Shown here: positions 29,532 to 39,632 of the stretch, one piece after another | Layout of the letters: every line of letters starts with the position of its first letter | Numbering within the stretch: the stretch's first letter is position 1 | Source of the DNA: Arthrobacter sp. D5-1 | GTDB lineage: Bacteria; Actinomycetota; Actinomycetes; Actinomycetales; Micrococcaceae | Length of the DNA: 64,000 nt | Assembly (NCBI RefSeq): GCF_017357425.1 | Contig: NZ_CP014571.1 | Coordinates: 2,790,001-2,854,000, forward strand | Direction of reading: 5' to 3' | Translations under genes and position numbers: made by a program | Notes under the pieces: generated by a model | What the model was told of the DNA's origin: nothing | The model's input: the letters and a program-made list of their open reading frames with translations, nothing else | The model's database searches: none

Positions 29532-30737
29532 CTAGTTGAGCAGTGCGTCCACGAAGCTCTCGGCGTCGAACGGTGCGAGGTCGTCGGGGCCTTCGCCCAA
29601 GCCAATGAGCTTGACCGGCACGCCCAGCGACTTCTGGATGGCCACAACGATTCCGCCCTTTGCGGTTCCGTCCAGTTTGGTCAGCACGATGCCGGTGATA
29701 TTGACCACCTCGGCGAAAACGCGGGCCTGGTTGAGGCCGTTCTGCCCGGTAGTGGCGTCCAGCACCAGCAGGACCTCGTCCACTTCAGCCAGCTTCTCGA
29801 TGACGCGCTTGACCTTGCCGAGTTCGTCCATAAGGCCGGTCTTGTTCTGCAGTCGTCCAGCGGTATCCACCATGACAACATCGACCTCCTGGTCGATGCC
29901 GGCTTTTACGGCCTCGTAAGCCACCGAGGCGGGGTCGGCGCCGTCGATGTCGGACCTGACGGTAGGGACACCTACACGCTGTCCCCAGGTGGCCAACTGC
30001 TCGGCAGCAGCTGCGCGGAAAGTATCAGCGGCGCCCAGCAGGACGTCCTTGTCTTCGGCAACCAGGACGCGTGCCAGCTTGCCCACCGTGGTGGTCTTGC
30101 CCACGCCGTTCACACCAACAACAAGCACGACGGCGGGACGGTCACCCTTGCGCTCGACGTTCAACGAGCGGTCCATGGAGGGATCCACCAGCTTGATGAG
30201 TTCCTCGCGGAGCATCGCCTTGACGTCCTCGGGGCTGCGGGTGCCCAAGACCTTCACGCGCTCACGCAGTGCATCAACCAGCTGCATGGTGGGTTCGGTG
30301 CCGAGGTCGGCCAGGAGGAGGGTTTCCTCCACCTCGTCCCACACGTCTTCGTCGATCTTGTCGCCGGACAGCAGAGCCAGGAGGCCCTTGCCCAGGATGC
30401 TGTTGGACTTGACCAAGCGGGCGCGCAGGCGGGTCAGGCGGCCTTCAACCGGCGCAGGAGTGTCGATGGCAATGGTTTCGAGCCCGGCGGCATCATCGGG
30501 CACATCCGCGCCCTCGACGGTTCCGTCAAAGGTGGGAGCCGGGGCCTTCACCGCGTCCGGGCGCTCTTCCACCAAGGTTCCGCCGCCCGCTGCCGGCGAC
30601 TGCAGGGGGTCGTTCGCATCCCGGGTTCCGGGGTATTTCGCTCCGGACTTCCGGGCCTTCAGGAGTACCGGCACGAGTCCGCCGACCACCACGAGGGCAG
30701 CGAGAATGGACAGAATTATGGGTAGGAAATCGTTCAC
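29532..30737 (-). CDS. ftsY: signal recognition particle receptor FtsY
   Basis: 401-aa SRP receptor GTPase. One N-terminal membrane segment (IILSILAALVVVGGLVPVLL) anchors it, followed by a Pro/Ala/acidic linker to about residue 100, the N domain and the G domain: GVNGVGKTTTVGK, DTFRAAA, DTAGR and TKLDGTAKGG. It is 20 bases downstream of smc and likely co-transcribed with it. Confidence 0.96.
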   Translation of the reverse strand: MNDFLPIILSILAALVVVGGLVPVLLKARKSGAKYPGTRDANDPLQSPAAGGGTLVEERPDAVKAPAPTFDGTVEGADVPDDAAGLETIAIDTPAPVEGRLTRLRARLVKSNSILGKGLLALLSGDKIDEDVWDEVEETLLLADLGTEPTMQLVDALRERVKVLGTRSPEDVKAMLREELIKLVDPSMDRSLNVERKGDRPAVVLVVGVNGVGKTTTVGKLARVLVAEDKDVLLGAADTFRAAAAEQLATWGQRVGVPTVRSDIDGADPASVAYEAVKAGIDQEVDVVMVDTAGRLQNKTGLMDELGKVKRVIEKLAEVDEVLLVLDATTGQNGLNQARVFAEVVNITGIVLTKLDGTAKGGIVVAIQKSLGVPVKLIGLGEGPDDLAPFDAESFVDALLN

Positions 30738-30757
30738 TCCCCTACCTTCTCATAAAG

Positions 30758-33700
30758 CTACGCCCCGGCACCGAGCCTCTGGCTGATGACGGTGGAGACG
30801 CCATCGCCCCTCATCGTCACCCCATAGAGGGCGTCTGCCACTTCCATAGTCCGCTTCTGGTGGGTGATCACAATCAACTGGCTGGACTCGCGCAGTTCCT
30901 CAAAAATGGTGATGAGCCGGCCCAGGTTCGTGTCGTCCAGTGCCGCTTCCACTTCGTCCATGACATAAAACGGCGACGGGCGGGCTTTGAATATTGCCAC
31001 CAACAGTGCCACTGCCGTGAGGGACCGTTCACCACCGGAGAGCAGGGACAGCCGCTTGATCTTCTTCCCCGCGGGCCGTGCCTCCACTTCGATTCCCGTG
31101 TTCAGCATGTCGTCGGGATCCGTGAGTACCAGCTTTCCCTCACCGCCGGGGAAAAGCCTGGCAAAGACGTGGTCGAACTGGGCGGAGGTGTCGGCGAAGG
31201 CCTCAGTGAAGACCTGCTGGACCCGGGCGTCCACTTCTTTGATGATGTCCAACAGGTCTTTGCGGCTGGATTTGAGGTCTTCGAGCTGCGAGCTGAGGAA
31301 CTGATGCCGTTCTTCCAGTGCGGCAAACTCCTCCAGAGCCAGGGGGTTCACTTTGCCCAAGGCAGCCAGCTCCCGCTCAGCCTTTCTGAGTCTTTTCTCC
31401 TGCTCAGCCCTGACGAACGGAATGCCGTCCACTATTGCCTGGCCATGCTCATCAACGGGTGTCCGGAGCTCTGCCCACTTGTCGGCAGTGGCTCCGGCGG
31501 GCACCGGAACAGGCAGCCCGGGTCCATAGTCTGCCACGAGTTGTTCGCCGGACAGGCCGAGTTCCTCTATGGAACGTGTCTCCAAGGCCTCGATACGCAG
31601 GCGCTGCTGGGTCCGCGCCATCTCGTCCCGATGCACGGAGTCCGTCAGTTCGGCCAACTCCTTCGCCAAGGCCTCATTGCCGGTCCGGACCAGCGTCAGC
31701 TCCGTCTCCAGCCGTTCCCGGGTCTGCTCTGCGAGGTCGCGCTCCCAGCCGGCAGCCTCCACCGAGACATCGATGAACCGCAGGGCCTGTTCCACCGCTG
31801 AAGCTACTGCTGCCGCACGCTGCGCCTGGGCTCGGCGGCGCTGGGCCCTACGGGCCGCCTCTTCACGGGCGCGCCGTTCCGTTGCGGCTGCCCGCTCAAG
31901 CGACGCGGCCCGGTTGCTGATCGCCCCCAGTTGCTCTTCTGCCGTCCTGAGGGCCAGGCGGGCTTCTGTTTCGAAGGAACGGGCCATCCTGGCTTGCGCG
32001 GCCAGTTCGTCGCGCTGATCCGTGGATGGTTCCTCGTCCGGGGCCTCCTGGGCGGCGGCGAGGCGTTCCGCGGCGACTTCAAGATCCAGTTGGGCTTCAG
32101 CGATGTTGGCTTCGGCCTTGGCCATGGAGGCGGCCAGCCTGTCGCTTTCGCCCACGGCACTGCGAAGAACGGAATTCAGGTGGCCCAGGCGCTCCGCCAC
32201 TGCAGCCAGTCGGGCATCGGACTCGTGCAGGCGTTCCAGCGCGGCGTCCGCACGGTCCTGCGCTTCAGCGCGGCGGGACTGGGCGCCGGCAAGGGCAAAA
32301 CGGCCCCGCTCCAAGCGGGCAGTGACGTCCTGGAGGCGGGCACCGGCGTCGTCCACTGCTGCCTGGACTTCCAACAGCGACGGCGCTGTGGCCGAACCGC
32401 CGGTGACGGTCAGGGAGGTGAAGACGTCACCTTCCCTCGTCACCGCCTTCAGGTCCGGTTGTTCGGAAATGAAGGCCGCCGCGGCGTCAAGATCGTCGAC
32501 GACGGCGGTCCCCGCCAGAAGGGCCAACACGCCTTCCGCTGCGGGATCGGAAATTTTCACGACGTCGGACGCCCAGCGGCCGCCGTGCGGAAGCGGCACG
32601 TCGGCTGGAGTATCTCCGTCAGCGGCGGAACCACCGGCGAGAACCAGGGCTGCCCGCCCGGCGTCGGCGTCTTTCAGGGATCTGAGGGCTGCTGCTGCAC
32701 TTGCAGCATCTGCAACGACCAAGGCGTCCGAGGCGCTCCCCAATGCTGCGGCGACGGCTGCCTCGAAACCGGGCTCAATGGCCACCAACGCAGCCAGCGG
32801 TCCAAGAACGCCCTCGGCCGTCAGGAGGCTGCCGGAGCCATCCTTCCGGTTGAGTCCCAGTTGCAGGGCATCCCTGCGCGCTGTCAGGGCATCCCTCTCG
32901 CGGACAGCTTCCCGTTCCGCGGCTTTCAGTTCCTCAATTTCGGCAAGGACAGCATCCAGGACATCGTTCGCATTTTCGTAATCGGCATCCAAGCTCTCCT
33001 CGCCGTCCTCAACGCCGGCCACCTGGGATTCAAGCGCCGTGAACTCGCTCTGGGCCTTGCGGCGACGTTCATCGCCGGATGCGAGGGATTCCCTGAGCCG
33101 GCCACGTTCAGCTTCGGCGGCTTCGGCCCTGGACCTGGCGGCCGCCACTTGGCCTGCAAGCCTGGCGAGCCCTTCCCTGCGGTCGGCAGCGGCGCGCAAC
33201 ATGGCCGTGAGCCGCTTGTCTTCGGCGGCCGCCAGCGATTCAGCAGCGTCCTTGGCCACCGTGGCTTCAAGAAGTGCGGCTTGCTTCGCCAGGATGTCAT
33301 GCTGCAGGGCGGACTCTTCCTCGCGCACCCGGGCGGCCTGGCGTTCCAGCTGCTCCGGGTCCCGGCCTGTATCCGCCGCGGCCTCGGAAGAACCCAGAAG
33401 CCGGCGACGCTCAGAAGCAAGGGATCCAAGAGAACGAAACCTCTCCCGGCCGGCAGAGAGCTGGTACCAATGATCACGCGCGGCGTTGAGCTTCGGGGTT
33501 GATTCGGCTGCCTGCTGTTCCAAGGCAGCCTGGCGCCGACGTCCCGTCCCCAGTTCCGCCTCCACCACCTGGCGTCGTTCCTTCAACGCCGCTTCGTCGG
33601 CAACATCCTGTTCAAGACTTGTAGTGAGCTGCACCAGGTCATCGGCCAGGAGGCGGGCCCTGGCATCCCTGACATCGAACTGGACCGTCTGGGCACGGCG

Positions 33701-34336
33701 GGCGATTTCCGCCTGCTTGCCCAAAGGAGTCAATTGACGCCGGATTTCCGCGGTAAGGTCGCCGAGCCGTGCCAGGTTGGCCTGCATGGCTTCGAGTTTG
33801 CGGACGGTCTTTTCCTTGCGGCGGCGATGCTTGAGGATTCCTGCTGCCTCTTCAATGAAACCCCGCCGGTCTTCCGGTGTGGCGTGCAGGACCCTGTCCA
33901 GTTGGCCCTGGCCCACAATGACGTGCATTTCGCGACCCAGGCCGGAATCTGAGAGGAGTTCCTGGATGTCCAGAAGCCTGCAGGGTGCGCCGTTGATGGC
34001 GTATTCGGAGCCGCCGGTCCGGAAGAGTGTCCGGGAGATGGTGACTTCGCTGTAGTCGATGGGGAGCGCGTTGTCCGCGTTGTCGATGGTGAGGGAGACA
34101 TGCGCACGGCCCAGAGGCGGCCGGCCGGACGTGCCGGCGAAGATGACATCCTCCATCTTGCCGCCGCGCAGGGTTTTTGCACCCTGCTCCCCCATCACCC
34201 ATGCCAAGGCATCAACCACGTTGGATTTACCCGACCCGTTGGGACCGACGACAGCAGTGACGCCGGGCTCAAAGTCGAACGTCGTAGCCGACGCGAACGA
34301 CTTGAATCCTCGGACAGTCAAACTTTTCAGGTGCAA
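30758..34336 (-). CDS. smc: chromosome segregation protein SMC
   Basis: Condensin ATPase, 1192 aa. Walker A GPNGSGKSN at about 31-39, Q-loop region, long coiled coils (Ala/Glu/Arg-rich), hinge at about 490-670 (GVLGPLAALVAIEPGFEAAVAAALG), second coil, signature LSGGERSLTAVALL and Walker B FYVMDEVEAALDD. I choose the TTG at 34336 (MHLKSLTVRGFKSF), with AGGAG 12 bases upstream; the frame is open to 34402, but those residues do not fit the family and have no ribosome site. Confidence 0.95.
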   Translation of the reverse strand: MHLKSLTVRGFKSFASATTFDFEPGVTAVVGPNGSGKSNVVDALAWVMGEQGAKTLRGGKMEDVIFAGTSGRPPLGRAHVSLTIDNADNALPIDYSEVTISRTLFRTGGSEYAINGAPCRLLDIQELLSDSGLGREMHVIVGQGQLDRVLHATPEDRRGFIEEAAGILKHRRRKEKTVRKLEAMQANLARLGDLTAEIRRQLTPLGKQAEIARRAQTVQFDVRDARARLLADDLVQLTTSLEQDVADEAALKERRQVVEAELGTGRRRQAALEQQAAESTPKLNAARDHWYQLSAGRERFRSLGSLASERRRLLGSSEAAADTGRDPEQLERQAARVREEESALQHDILAKQAALLEATVAKDAAESLAAAEDKRLTAMLRAAADRREGLARLAGQVAAARSRAEAAEAERGRLRESLASGDERRRKAQSEFTALESQVAGVEDGEESLDADYENANDVLDAVLAEIEELKAAEREAVRERDALTARRDALQLGLNRKDGSGSLLTAEGVLGPLAALVAIEPGFEAAVAAALGSASDALVVADAASAAAALRSLKDADAGRAALVLAGGSAADGDTPADVPLPHGGRWASDVVKISDPAAEGVLALLAGTAVVDDLDAAAAFISEQPDLKAVTREGDVFTSLTVTGGSATAPSLLEVQAAVDDAGARLQDVTARLERGRFALAGAQSRRAEAQDRADAALERLHESDARLAAVAERLGHLNSVLRSAVGESDRLAASMAKAEANIAEAQLDLEVAAERLAAAQEAPDEEPSTDQRDELAAQARMARSFETEARLALRTAEEQLGAISNRAASLERAAATERRAREEAARRAQRRRAQAQRAAAVASAVEQALRFIDVSVEAAGWERDLAEQTRERLETELTLVRTGNEALAKELAELTDSVHRDEMARTQQRLRIEALETRSIEELGLSGEQLVADYGPGLPVPVPAGATADKWAELRTPVDEHGQAIVDGIPFVRAEQEKRLRKAERELAALGKVNPLALEEFAALEERHQFLSSQLEDLKSSRKDLLDIIKEVDARVQQVFTEAFADTSAQFDHVFARLFPGGEGKLVLTDPDDMLNTGIEVEARPAGKKIKRLSLLSGGERSLTAVALLVAIFKARPSPFYVMDEVEAALDDTNLGRLITIFEELRESSQLIVITHQKRTMEVADALYGVTMRGDGVSTVISQRLGAGA

Positions 34337-34686
34337 GGCGCTTCGGTTCTCCTGGGTGGCCGTTGTATCCCCTAAATCTACTGCCGTTTGAGCGAAATCC
34401 ATGGATCTGTTGCCGGAACGCCTTGTGATCGGCCGGACACACCCCTACACTCCTGCCAAGGGCTACTTGGCCTGTTCGTTCCGGTGATCCGGCTGCAGCA
34501 TGAACTTTGGTTCTGCCACTGCCGGATCCGGTCCCGATCTTCGGAACGTCGAGCCAAGTGCACAATGCCCCATGTTCATAACTGAAGATCTTGGTTTGAC
34601 CCTGGCTGGGGAGCGGCAAGCAGGGCCCGTGTATGAAATCGCGGACCCGCATATGCATTTTCGGCGCGCCACCCCCAGGAGTTCTG
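34337..34686. other. intergenic region between divergent smc and the secreted multidomain gene
   Basis: 350 bases without a recognisable gene. It must hold the promoters for both neighbours. A CCGGATCCGG palindrome lies at 34522-34531; I see no clear -35/-10 pair, tRNA or riboswitch. Confidence 0.6.
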
Positions 34687-37600
34687 ATGCCCGGTACTTC
34701 AGCCAACCGACCCCAGCGAGTCCTCAAGGGTTTCCTCGTGCCCTTGGTGATCGCCACGGTGGCGGCCCTCTTGCCCCTTACTGCGCCAGCGGCGGTGGCT
34801 GCGGGTCCGTGCGACCCTGTAGTGAACGCCGTGGTGTGCGAGAACTCCAAGACGGGAAGTCCCGCCTCCGAGTGGGATATTGATGGTGCCGGCGACGATA
34901 CAATCCAGGGATTTTCCACGGAAATTAGTGTCAACGCCGGCCAACCCATCCGCTTCAAGGTGGACACTAACGCGCCCAACTACACCATCGCGATTTACCG
35001 GACAGGCTGGTATGCGGGCAATGGAGCCCGAAAGGTCGCCGATGTCACGCCGTCAGTCCTCAGGCAAAACCAGCCAGCTTGCCGGACTGATGTCACCACC
35101 GGAATTTACGACTGCGGCACTTGGGCGGTATCTGCAACGTGGCAGGTGCCCTCCACGGCCGTATCGGGTGTCTACATTGCGCTCCTCCGTCGTCCCGATA
35201 CGGGCGGCATGAGCCACATCACGTTCGTCGTCCGCAACGATGGCAACCGTTCTGCCGTGGTCTTCCAGACCGCGGACCAGACCTGGCAGGCGTATAACTC
35301 CTACGGCGGGGCTGACTTTTATCAGGGGGTGAACGGCCGCGCCTATAAGGTCAGCTACAACCGTCCCGTGGCAACCAGGGGAGGTCCGGATGGCCGGGAC
35401 TTCTATTTCGCCAACGAATACCCCATGGTGCGTTTCCTGGAACAGAACGGCTACGACGTCAGCTACATCAGCGGCCTCGATGCTGACCGCAACGGCGGAG
35501 AATTGCTGAACCATAAGGTATTCCTGTCAGTAGGACACGACGAATACTGGTCAGGTTCCCAACGGGCCAACGTCACGGCGGCGCGGGATGCAGGGGTGAA
35601 TCTCCAATTCCTTTCGGGCAACGAAATGTATTGGAGGACACGGTTTGAGCCATCGATCGTTGACGGTGCCGCCAACCGGACGCTGACCTGTTACAAGGAA
35701 ACATGGGCAAATGAAAAGATTGATCCCACTGCCCAATGGACGGGCACGTGGCGTGATCCCCGCTTCGCGGCCCAAGCCAACGGCGGCGGCCTGCCCGAGA
35801 ATGGCCTGACAGGCACGCTGTATATGTCCAACTTCTCAGACCTGCCCGTGACGGTGTCCGCGGAAGAAGGTAAGACCCGGCTGTGGCGCAATACGCCTTT
35901 GGCGGCGCTTCCCGCCGGTTCATCCGCAGCGCTGGCTCCCCATACTGTGGGATACGAATCAAACGAAGACCTGGACAATGGATTCCGTCCAGCAGGTTTG
36001 ATCCGGTTGTCCACCACAGTGGGCAACGTTCCACAATATCTTCAGGACTTTGGAAACACCGTGGCTCCAGGGACTACCACGCATAATCTCACCCTGTATC
36101 GGGCAGCCAGTGGCGCGTTGGTCTTCTCAGCGGGCAGCGTCCAGTGGACCTGGGGCTTGGACCAGATGCACGACGGCAATGGTGCTCCCGCCGATGCCCG
36201 CATGCGGCAGGCGCAGGTCAACATCCTCGCCGACATGGGTGCGCAACCCGCCACTCGCGCGGCAGGACTGGTCGCCGCGGTCGCCAGCACCGATACCACC
36301 AAGCCCACCGCCGCCATCTCCGCACCAGCCAACGGAGCTACCGTGACGCACGGCAGCTCCGTCACCGTTACGGGCACTGCCACGGATGTGGGTGGCGTTG
36401 TGGCTGGCGTCGAAGTGTCCACCGACGGTGGAACCACCTGGCACCCCGCCACGGGAAAGCAGAGCTGGACCTATACGTACATCCAGAAGGGCCTCGCTAC
36501 GGCCACCATCCAGGCGCGGGCCATCGACGACAGCGCCAACATCGGTGCCGCCGCCACCAGGAACCTGACCCTCAGCGGACCGTACAGCGTATTCGGCCAA
36601 ACAGTTCCTGTGGTCAAAGACTCAGGTGACGGTGGAGCCTACGAAATGGGTCTGCGGTTCACACCATCGGTGGACGGCTTTATCACCGGCGTCCGCTTCT
36701 ACAAGAGCACCGCCAACACCGGCACGCATACCGGCTCATTGTGGAGCGCAACCGGCGAGCGCTTGGCGACAGCCACGTTCACCAATGAAACGGCGTCTGG
36801 CTGGCAAACAGCCCTGTTCAGCCAGGCCGTGCCTGTTGCGGCCGGCCAGAAATATACGGCGTCCTATTGGGCACCCAACGGCCACTACGCCACCAAAGAC
36901 CATCAATGGGCGAGTTTCGGTTCCACCGACGCGCCGTTGAAGGTTGCTGGTGGTTTCGGGGCTGAACCGGCGGGCGTCTACAGCACCTCGCCGGGATTCC
37001 CCACCACCAGCTTCAACGGTGGCAACTACTTCGCGGACGCGCTCTTCAGCACGGTAGACAGCTCCCCCATGACCGTCACGGGCCACTCGCCCATTCCGTC
37101 GTCGTCGAGCGTGTCCGTGAACACCAAAGTTAGTGCTGTCTTCTCCAAGCCCGTCACGGCGGCCAGCGTCCAGCTGACGCTGCAGTCGCCGTCGGGACCT
37201 GTGGCCGGCACTACGGCATACGACGCCGCGACGCGGCGGGCGACATTCACGCCGTCGAACGCCCTGGCGTTCAGCACCCAATTCACAGCGACGTTGTCAG
37301 GCACCGATTCGATCGGCGGCCCAGTCACTGCCGGAGGGACGTGGTCCTTCACCACTGCAGCGACGTTGCCTGTTCCGGGTTCTTGCCCGTGCAGCCTCTT
37401 CGATGATTCCGTCACACCCGGGATCGCCGAACTCCGTGAAGGCGTGCCGTTGACCCTCGGTGTGAGATTCTCCAGCGTATCGGCTGGTGAAGTGCTGGGT
37501 ATGCGCTTTTACAAGTCCGCTGGGAACACGGGCACCCACAACGGAGCCTTGTACACCGCGGCAGGCCAGCAGTTGGCCACGGTGGCATTTACCAACGAAA

Positions 37601-39594
37601 GTTCCTCCGGATGGCAGACTGCGATGTTCAGCCAGCCTGTCCAGATGGCTGCCAACACGGAGTACATCGTGTCCTATAAATCGTTGACGGGTACCTACTC
37701 GGCCACCACCAACGGCTTCGGGTCAGGGCTCAGTGTTGGTCCGTTGCGGGCGGCATCGGATGCCGGGGCGTACACCTACAGCGGCGACTTTGCCGCCTCA
37801 CGATCGACCACCAGCTACTTGGTGGACGTCGTGGTGACGGTACCGAATCCGCCATTCACGGTCGGCTCACACTCGCCGCTGCCAAACGCTTCAAGTGTTC
37901 CACTGAACACCGCAGTCAGTGCCGTGCTGTCCGAGGCCGCGGTGGCGTCCAGCGTCAGCATGGCAGTCAAGGTGACGGGTGGCGCCGCAGTTGCCGGCGC
38001 GACGACCTACGACTCAGCTACCCGAAAAGTCACGTTCACCCCCACCGCTGCCCTGACCGCAGGGACCTCCTACACGGCGACGGTAACGGCAACTTCAGTC
38101 TCCGGACAACCTATGTCCGCCGGCGGAACCTGGACGTTCACGACTGTTCCCCCACCGCGTACCCCGGGTGTTTGCCCCTGCACGCTCTACCAGGACACCG
38201 TGACGCCCACAACGCCCAACGCCGATGACGGTGTCGCGCTGTCGCTCGGTGTCCGGTTCGCCAGCGATACGGCGGGCCAGATCACCGGGGTGCGCTTCTA
38301 CAAGGCGGCCGGCAACACGGGAACCCACACCGGTTCGCTTTTCACTGCAACGGGACAACTCCTCGCAACTGTGACTTTCACCAACGAGTCAAGCACTGGC
38401 TGGCAAACCGCAACGTTCAGCCAACCTGTCACCATCGACGCCGACACTGAGTACGTCGCGGCTTACAAGACTCCCACCGGCAAGTACTCCTACACTGCCG
38501 GCGGATTTGGTGCAGGTTTGACGAGCGGACCACTGCGCACTGCTAATGACTCAGGTGCCTTCAGCTACAACGGCGACTTTCCCGGAGCATCGTCCACGGC
38601 CAGCTATCTGGTGGACGTAGTGTTCGCTACGCCCGCCCAGCCACTGACGGTAACCGAACAGGTCCCTGCCCCTGGCGCCACGGGCATTCCGACGGACGTT
38701 AGGCCATCCATCACCTTCTCGTCCGCCATCAACCCAGGAACATCGTTCACCCTGACGGCGAACGGCACTCCTGTAGCCGGTGCAGCTGCCCTCTCTGCGG
38801 ACAGCCGGACCGTCACGTTCACCCCCACCGCGGCGCTGCCCAACAGCACCGTGATCTCGGCCAGCGTCAGTAATGTCGTCTCCCAACAGGGGCAGTCGTT
38901 CCCGACTACCAACTGGCAATTCACCACTGCGGCGCCCACCGTCCAGGTGTCCACGATCTTTGGATCGCTGACGCCCCAGATAGTTTCCGCGTCCGACTTC
39001 ATGCCTGTGGAACTCGGTACTGCTTTCAGTGTTTCGCAGGCAGGGAACGTGACAGGCATACGTTTCTACAAGGGGGCCGGCAACACCGGAACCCACGTGG
39101 GTTCGTTGTGGAACTCGGCAGGTACGCGCCTGGCGCAGGTGACCTTCACCAATGAGACCGCCACGGGCTGGCAAACTGCCACCCTCTCCGCACCAGTCGC
39201 GTTGGTGACAGGCCAAACCTACGTAGTGTCCTACAGGGCACCCAATGGCCGCTACTCCTACACCTCAGGGTTCTTCAACCAGACTTACACCAGCGGGGTG
39301 TTCACCGCCAGTGGCCCGAACAACGGCCGCTACCGGTATGGATCCGGTGGCGTCATGCCGGCCAACTCCTGGAACGCGACCAACTACTTTGTCGATGTGG
39401 TGTACTCCTTCACCACCCCGGCGCAGCAGCAGGCTGCACCCGCTCCGTCGCCCACAGCTACTCAGACGGCCTCGCCCACACCGTCACCCACGGCAACGGC
39501 GACGGCTACTGCTTCCCCGGGCCCCTCGCCCAGTCCGACTCCCAGTCCAACCCAGTCGGGTGGGTTGCTCTGCGGGCTGCTGGGTACATGCTGA
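34687..39594 (+). CDS. large secreted protein: DMFase-beta-like, Ig-like, Big_5 and four DUF4082 modules
   Basis: 1635 aa. The ATG at 34687 has AGGAG 5 bases upstream. A signal peptide (cleavage near AVAA, residue 39) is followed by a domain resembling the N,N-dimethylformamidase beta subunit (about 60-535, SVGHDEYWSG, FLSGNEMYWR), an Ig-like domain (540-630), then alternating DUF4082 modules (about 637-788, 900-1053, 1162-1313, 1422-1577) and Big_5-type Ig domains between them. A Pro/Thr/Ser tail ends in GGLLCGLLGTC. No LPxTG or SLH anchor is seen. DUF4082 modules are repeats of uncertain, perhaps carbohydrate-related, function. Extracellular role inferred; the enzyme activity is not shown. 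Confidence 0.85.
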   Translation: MPGTSANRPQRVLKGFLVPLVIATVAALLPLTAPAAVAAGPCDPVVNAVVCENSKTGSPASEWDIDGAGDDTIQGFSTEISVNAGQPIRFKVDTNAPNYTIAIYRTGWYAGNGARKVADVTPSVLRQNQPACRTDVTTGIYDCGTWAVSATWQVPSTAVSGVYIALLRRPDTGGMSHITFVVRNDGNRSAVVFQTADQTWQAYNSYGGADFYQGVNGRAYKVSYNRPVATRGGPDGRDFYFANEYPMVRFLEQNGYDVSYISGLDADRNGGELLNHKVFLSVGHDEYWSGSQRANVTAARDAGVNLQFLSGNEMYWRTRFEPSIVDGAANRTLTCYKETWANEKIDPTAQWTGTWRDPRFAAQANGGGLPENGLTGTLYMSNFSDLPVTVSAEEGKTRLWRNTPLAALPAGSSAALAPHTVGYESNEDLDNGFRPAGLIRLSTTVGNVPQYLQDFGNTVAPGTTTHNLTLYRAASGALVFSAGSVQWTWGLDQMHDGNGAPADARMRQAQVNILADMGAQPATRAAGLVAAVASTDTTKPTAAISAPANGATVTHGSSVTVTGTATDVGGVVAGVEVSTDGGTTWHPATGKQSWTYTYIQKGLATATIQARAIDDSANIGAAATRNLTLSGPYSVFGQTVPVVKDSGDGGAYEMGLRFTPSVDGFITGVRFYKSTANTGTHTGSLWSATGERLATATFTNETASGWQTALFSQAVPVAAGQKYTASYWAPNGHYATKDHQWASFGSTDAPLKVAGGFGAEPAGVYSTSPGFPTTSFNGGNYFADALFSTVDSSPMTVTGHSPIPSSSSVSVNTKVSAVFSKPVTAASVQLTLQSPSGPVAGTTAYDAATRRATFTPSNALAFSTQFTATLSGTDSIGGPVTAGGTWSFTTAATLPVPGSCPCSLFDDSVTPGIAELREGVPLTLGVRFSSVSAGEVLGMRFYKSAGNTGTHNGALYTAAGQQLATVAFTNESSSGWQTAMFSQPVQMAANTEYIVSYKSLTGTYSATTNGFGSGLSVGPLRAASDAGAYTYSGDFAASRSTTSYLVDVVVTVPNPPFTVGSHSPLPNASSVPLNTAVSAVLSEAAVASSVSMAVKVTGGAAVAGATTYDSATRKVTFTPTAALTAGTSYTATVTATSVSGQPMSAGGTWTFTTVPPPRTPGVCPCTLYQDTVTPTTPNADDGVALSLGVRFASDTAGQITGVRFYKAAGNTGTHTGSLFTATGQLLATVTFTNESSTGWQTATFSQPVTIDADTEYVAAYKTPTGKYSYTAGGFGAGLTSGPLRTANDSGAFSYNGDFPGASSTASYLVDVVFATPAQPLTVTEQVPAPGATGIPTDVRPSITFSSAINPGTSFTLTANGTPVAGAAALSADSRTVTFTPTAALPNSTVISASVSNVVSQQGQSFPTTNWQFTTAAPTVQVSTIFGSLTPQIVSASDFMPVELGTAFSVSQAGNVTGIRFYKGAGNTGTHVGSLWNSAGTRLAQVTFTNETATGWQTATLSAPVALVTGQTYVVSYRAPNGRYSYTSGFFNQTYTSGVFTASGPNNGRYRYGSGGVMPANSWNATNYFVDVVYSFTTPAQQQAAPAPSPTATQTASPTPSPTATATATASPGPSPSPTPSPTQSGGLLCGLLGTC
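36595..39415 (+). repeat. four DUF4082 modules interleaved with Big_5 domains
   Basis: Four copies of about 460 bases begin near 36595, 37385, 38170 and 38950, each coding a GxRFYK-xxNTGTHxGxL-xT/SAxGxxLA core and an F-TNE-xxxGWQTA motif. The spacing of about 785 bases includes one Ig-like domain, so the repeat unit is a domain pair. Confidence 0.85.
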
Positions 39595-39632
39595 GGGTCT
39601 GCTGAGGCCAGCAGTATGCCGCCACCGAATAC

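Noticed and set aside
36595..39415. Assembly duplication in the DUF4082 region
   Set aside because: The four modules differ clearly in both protein and nucleotide sequence, so they are real, diverged repeats.
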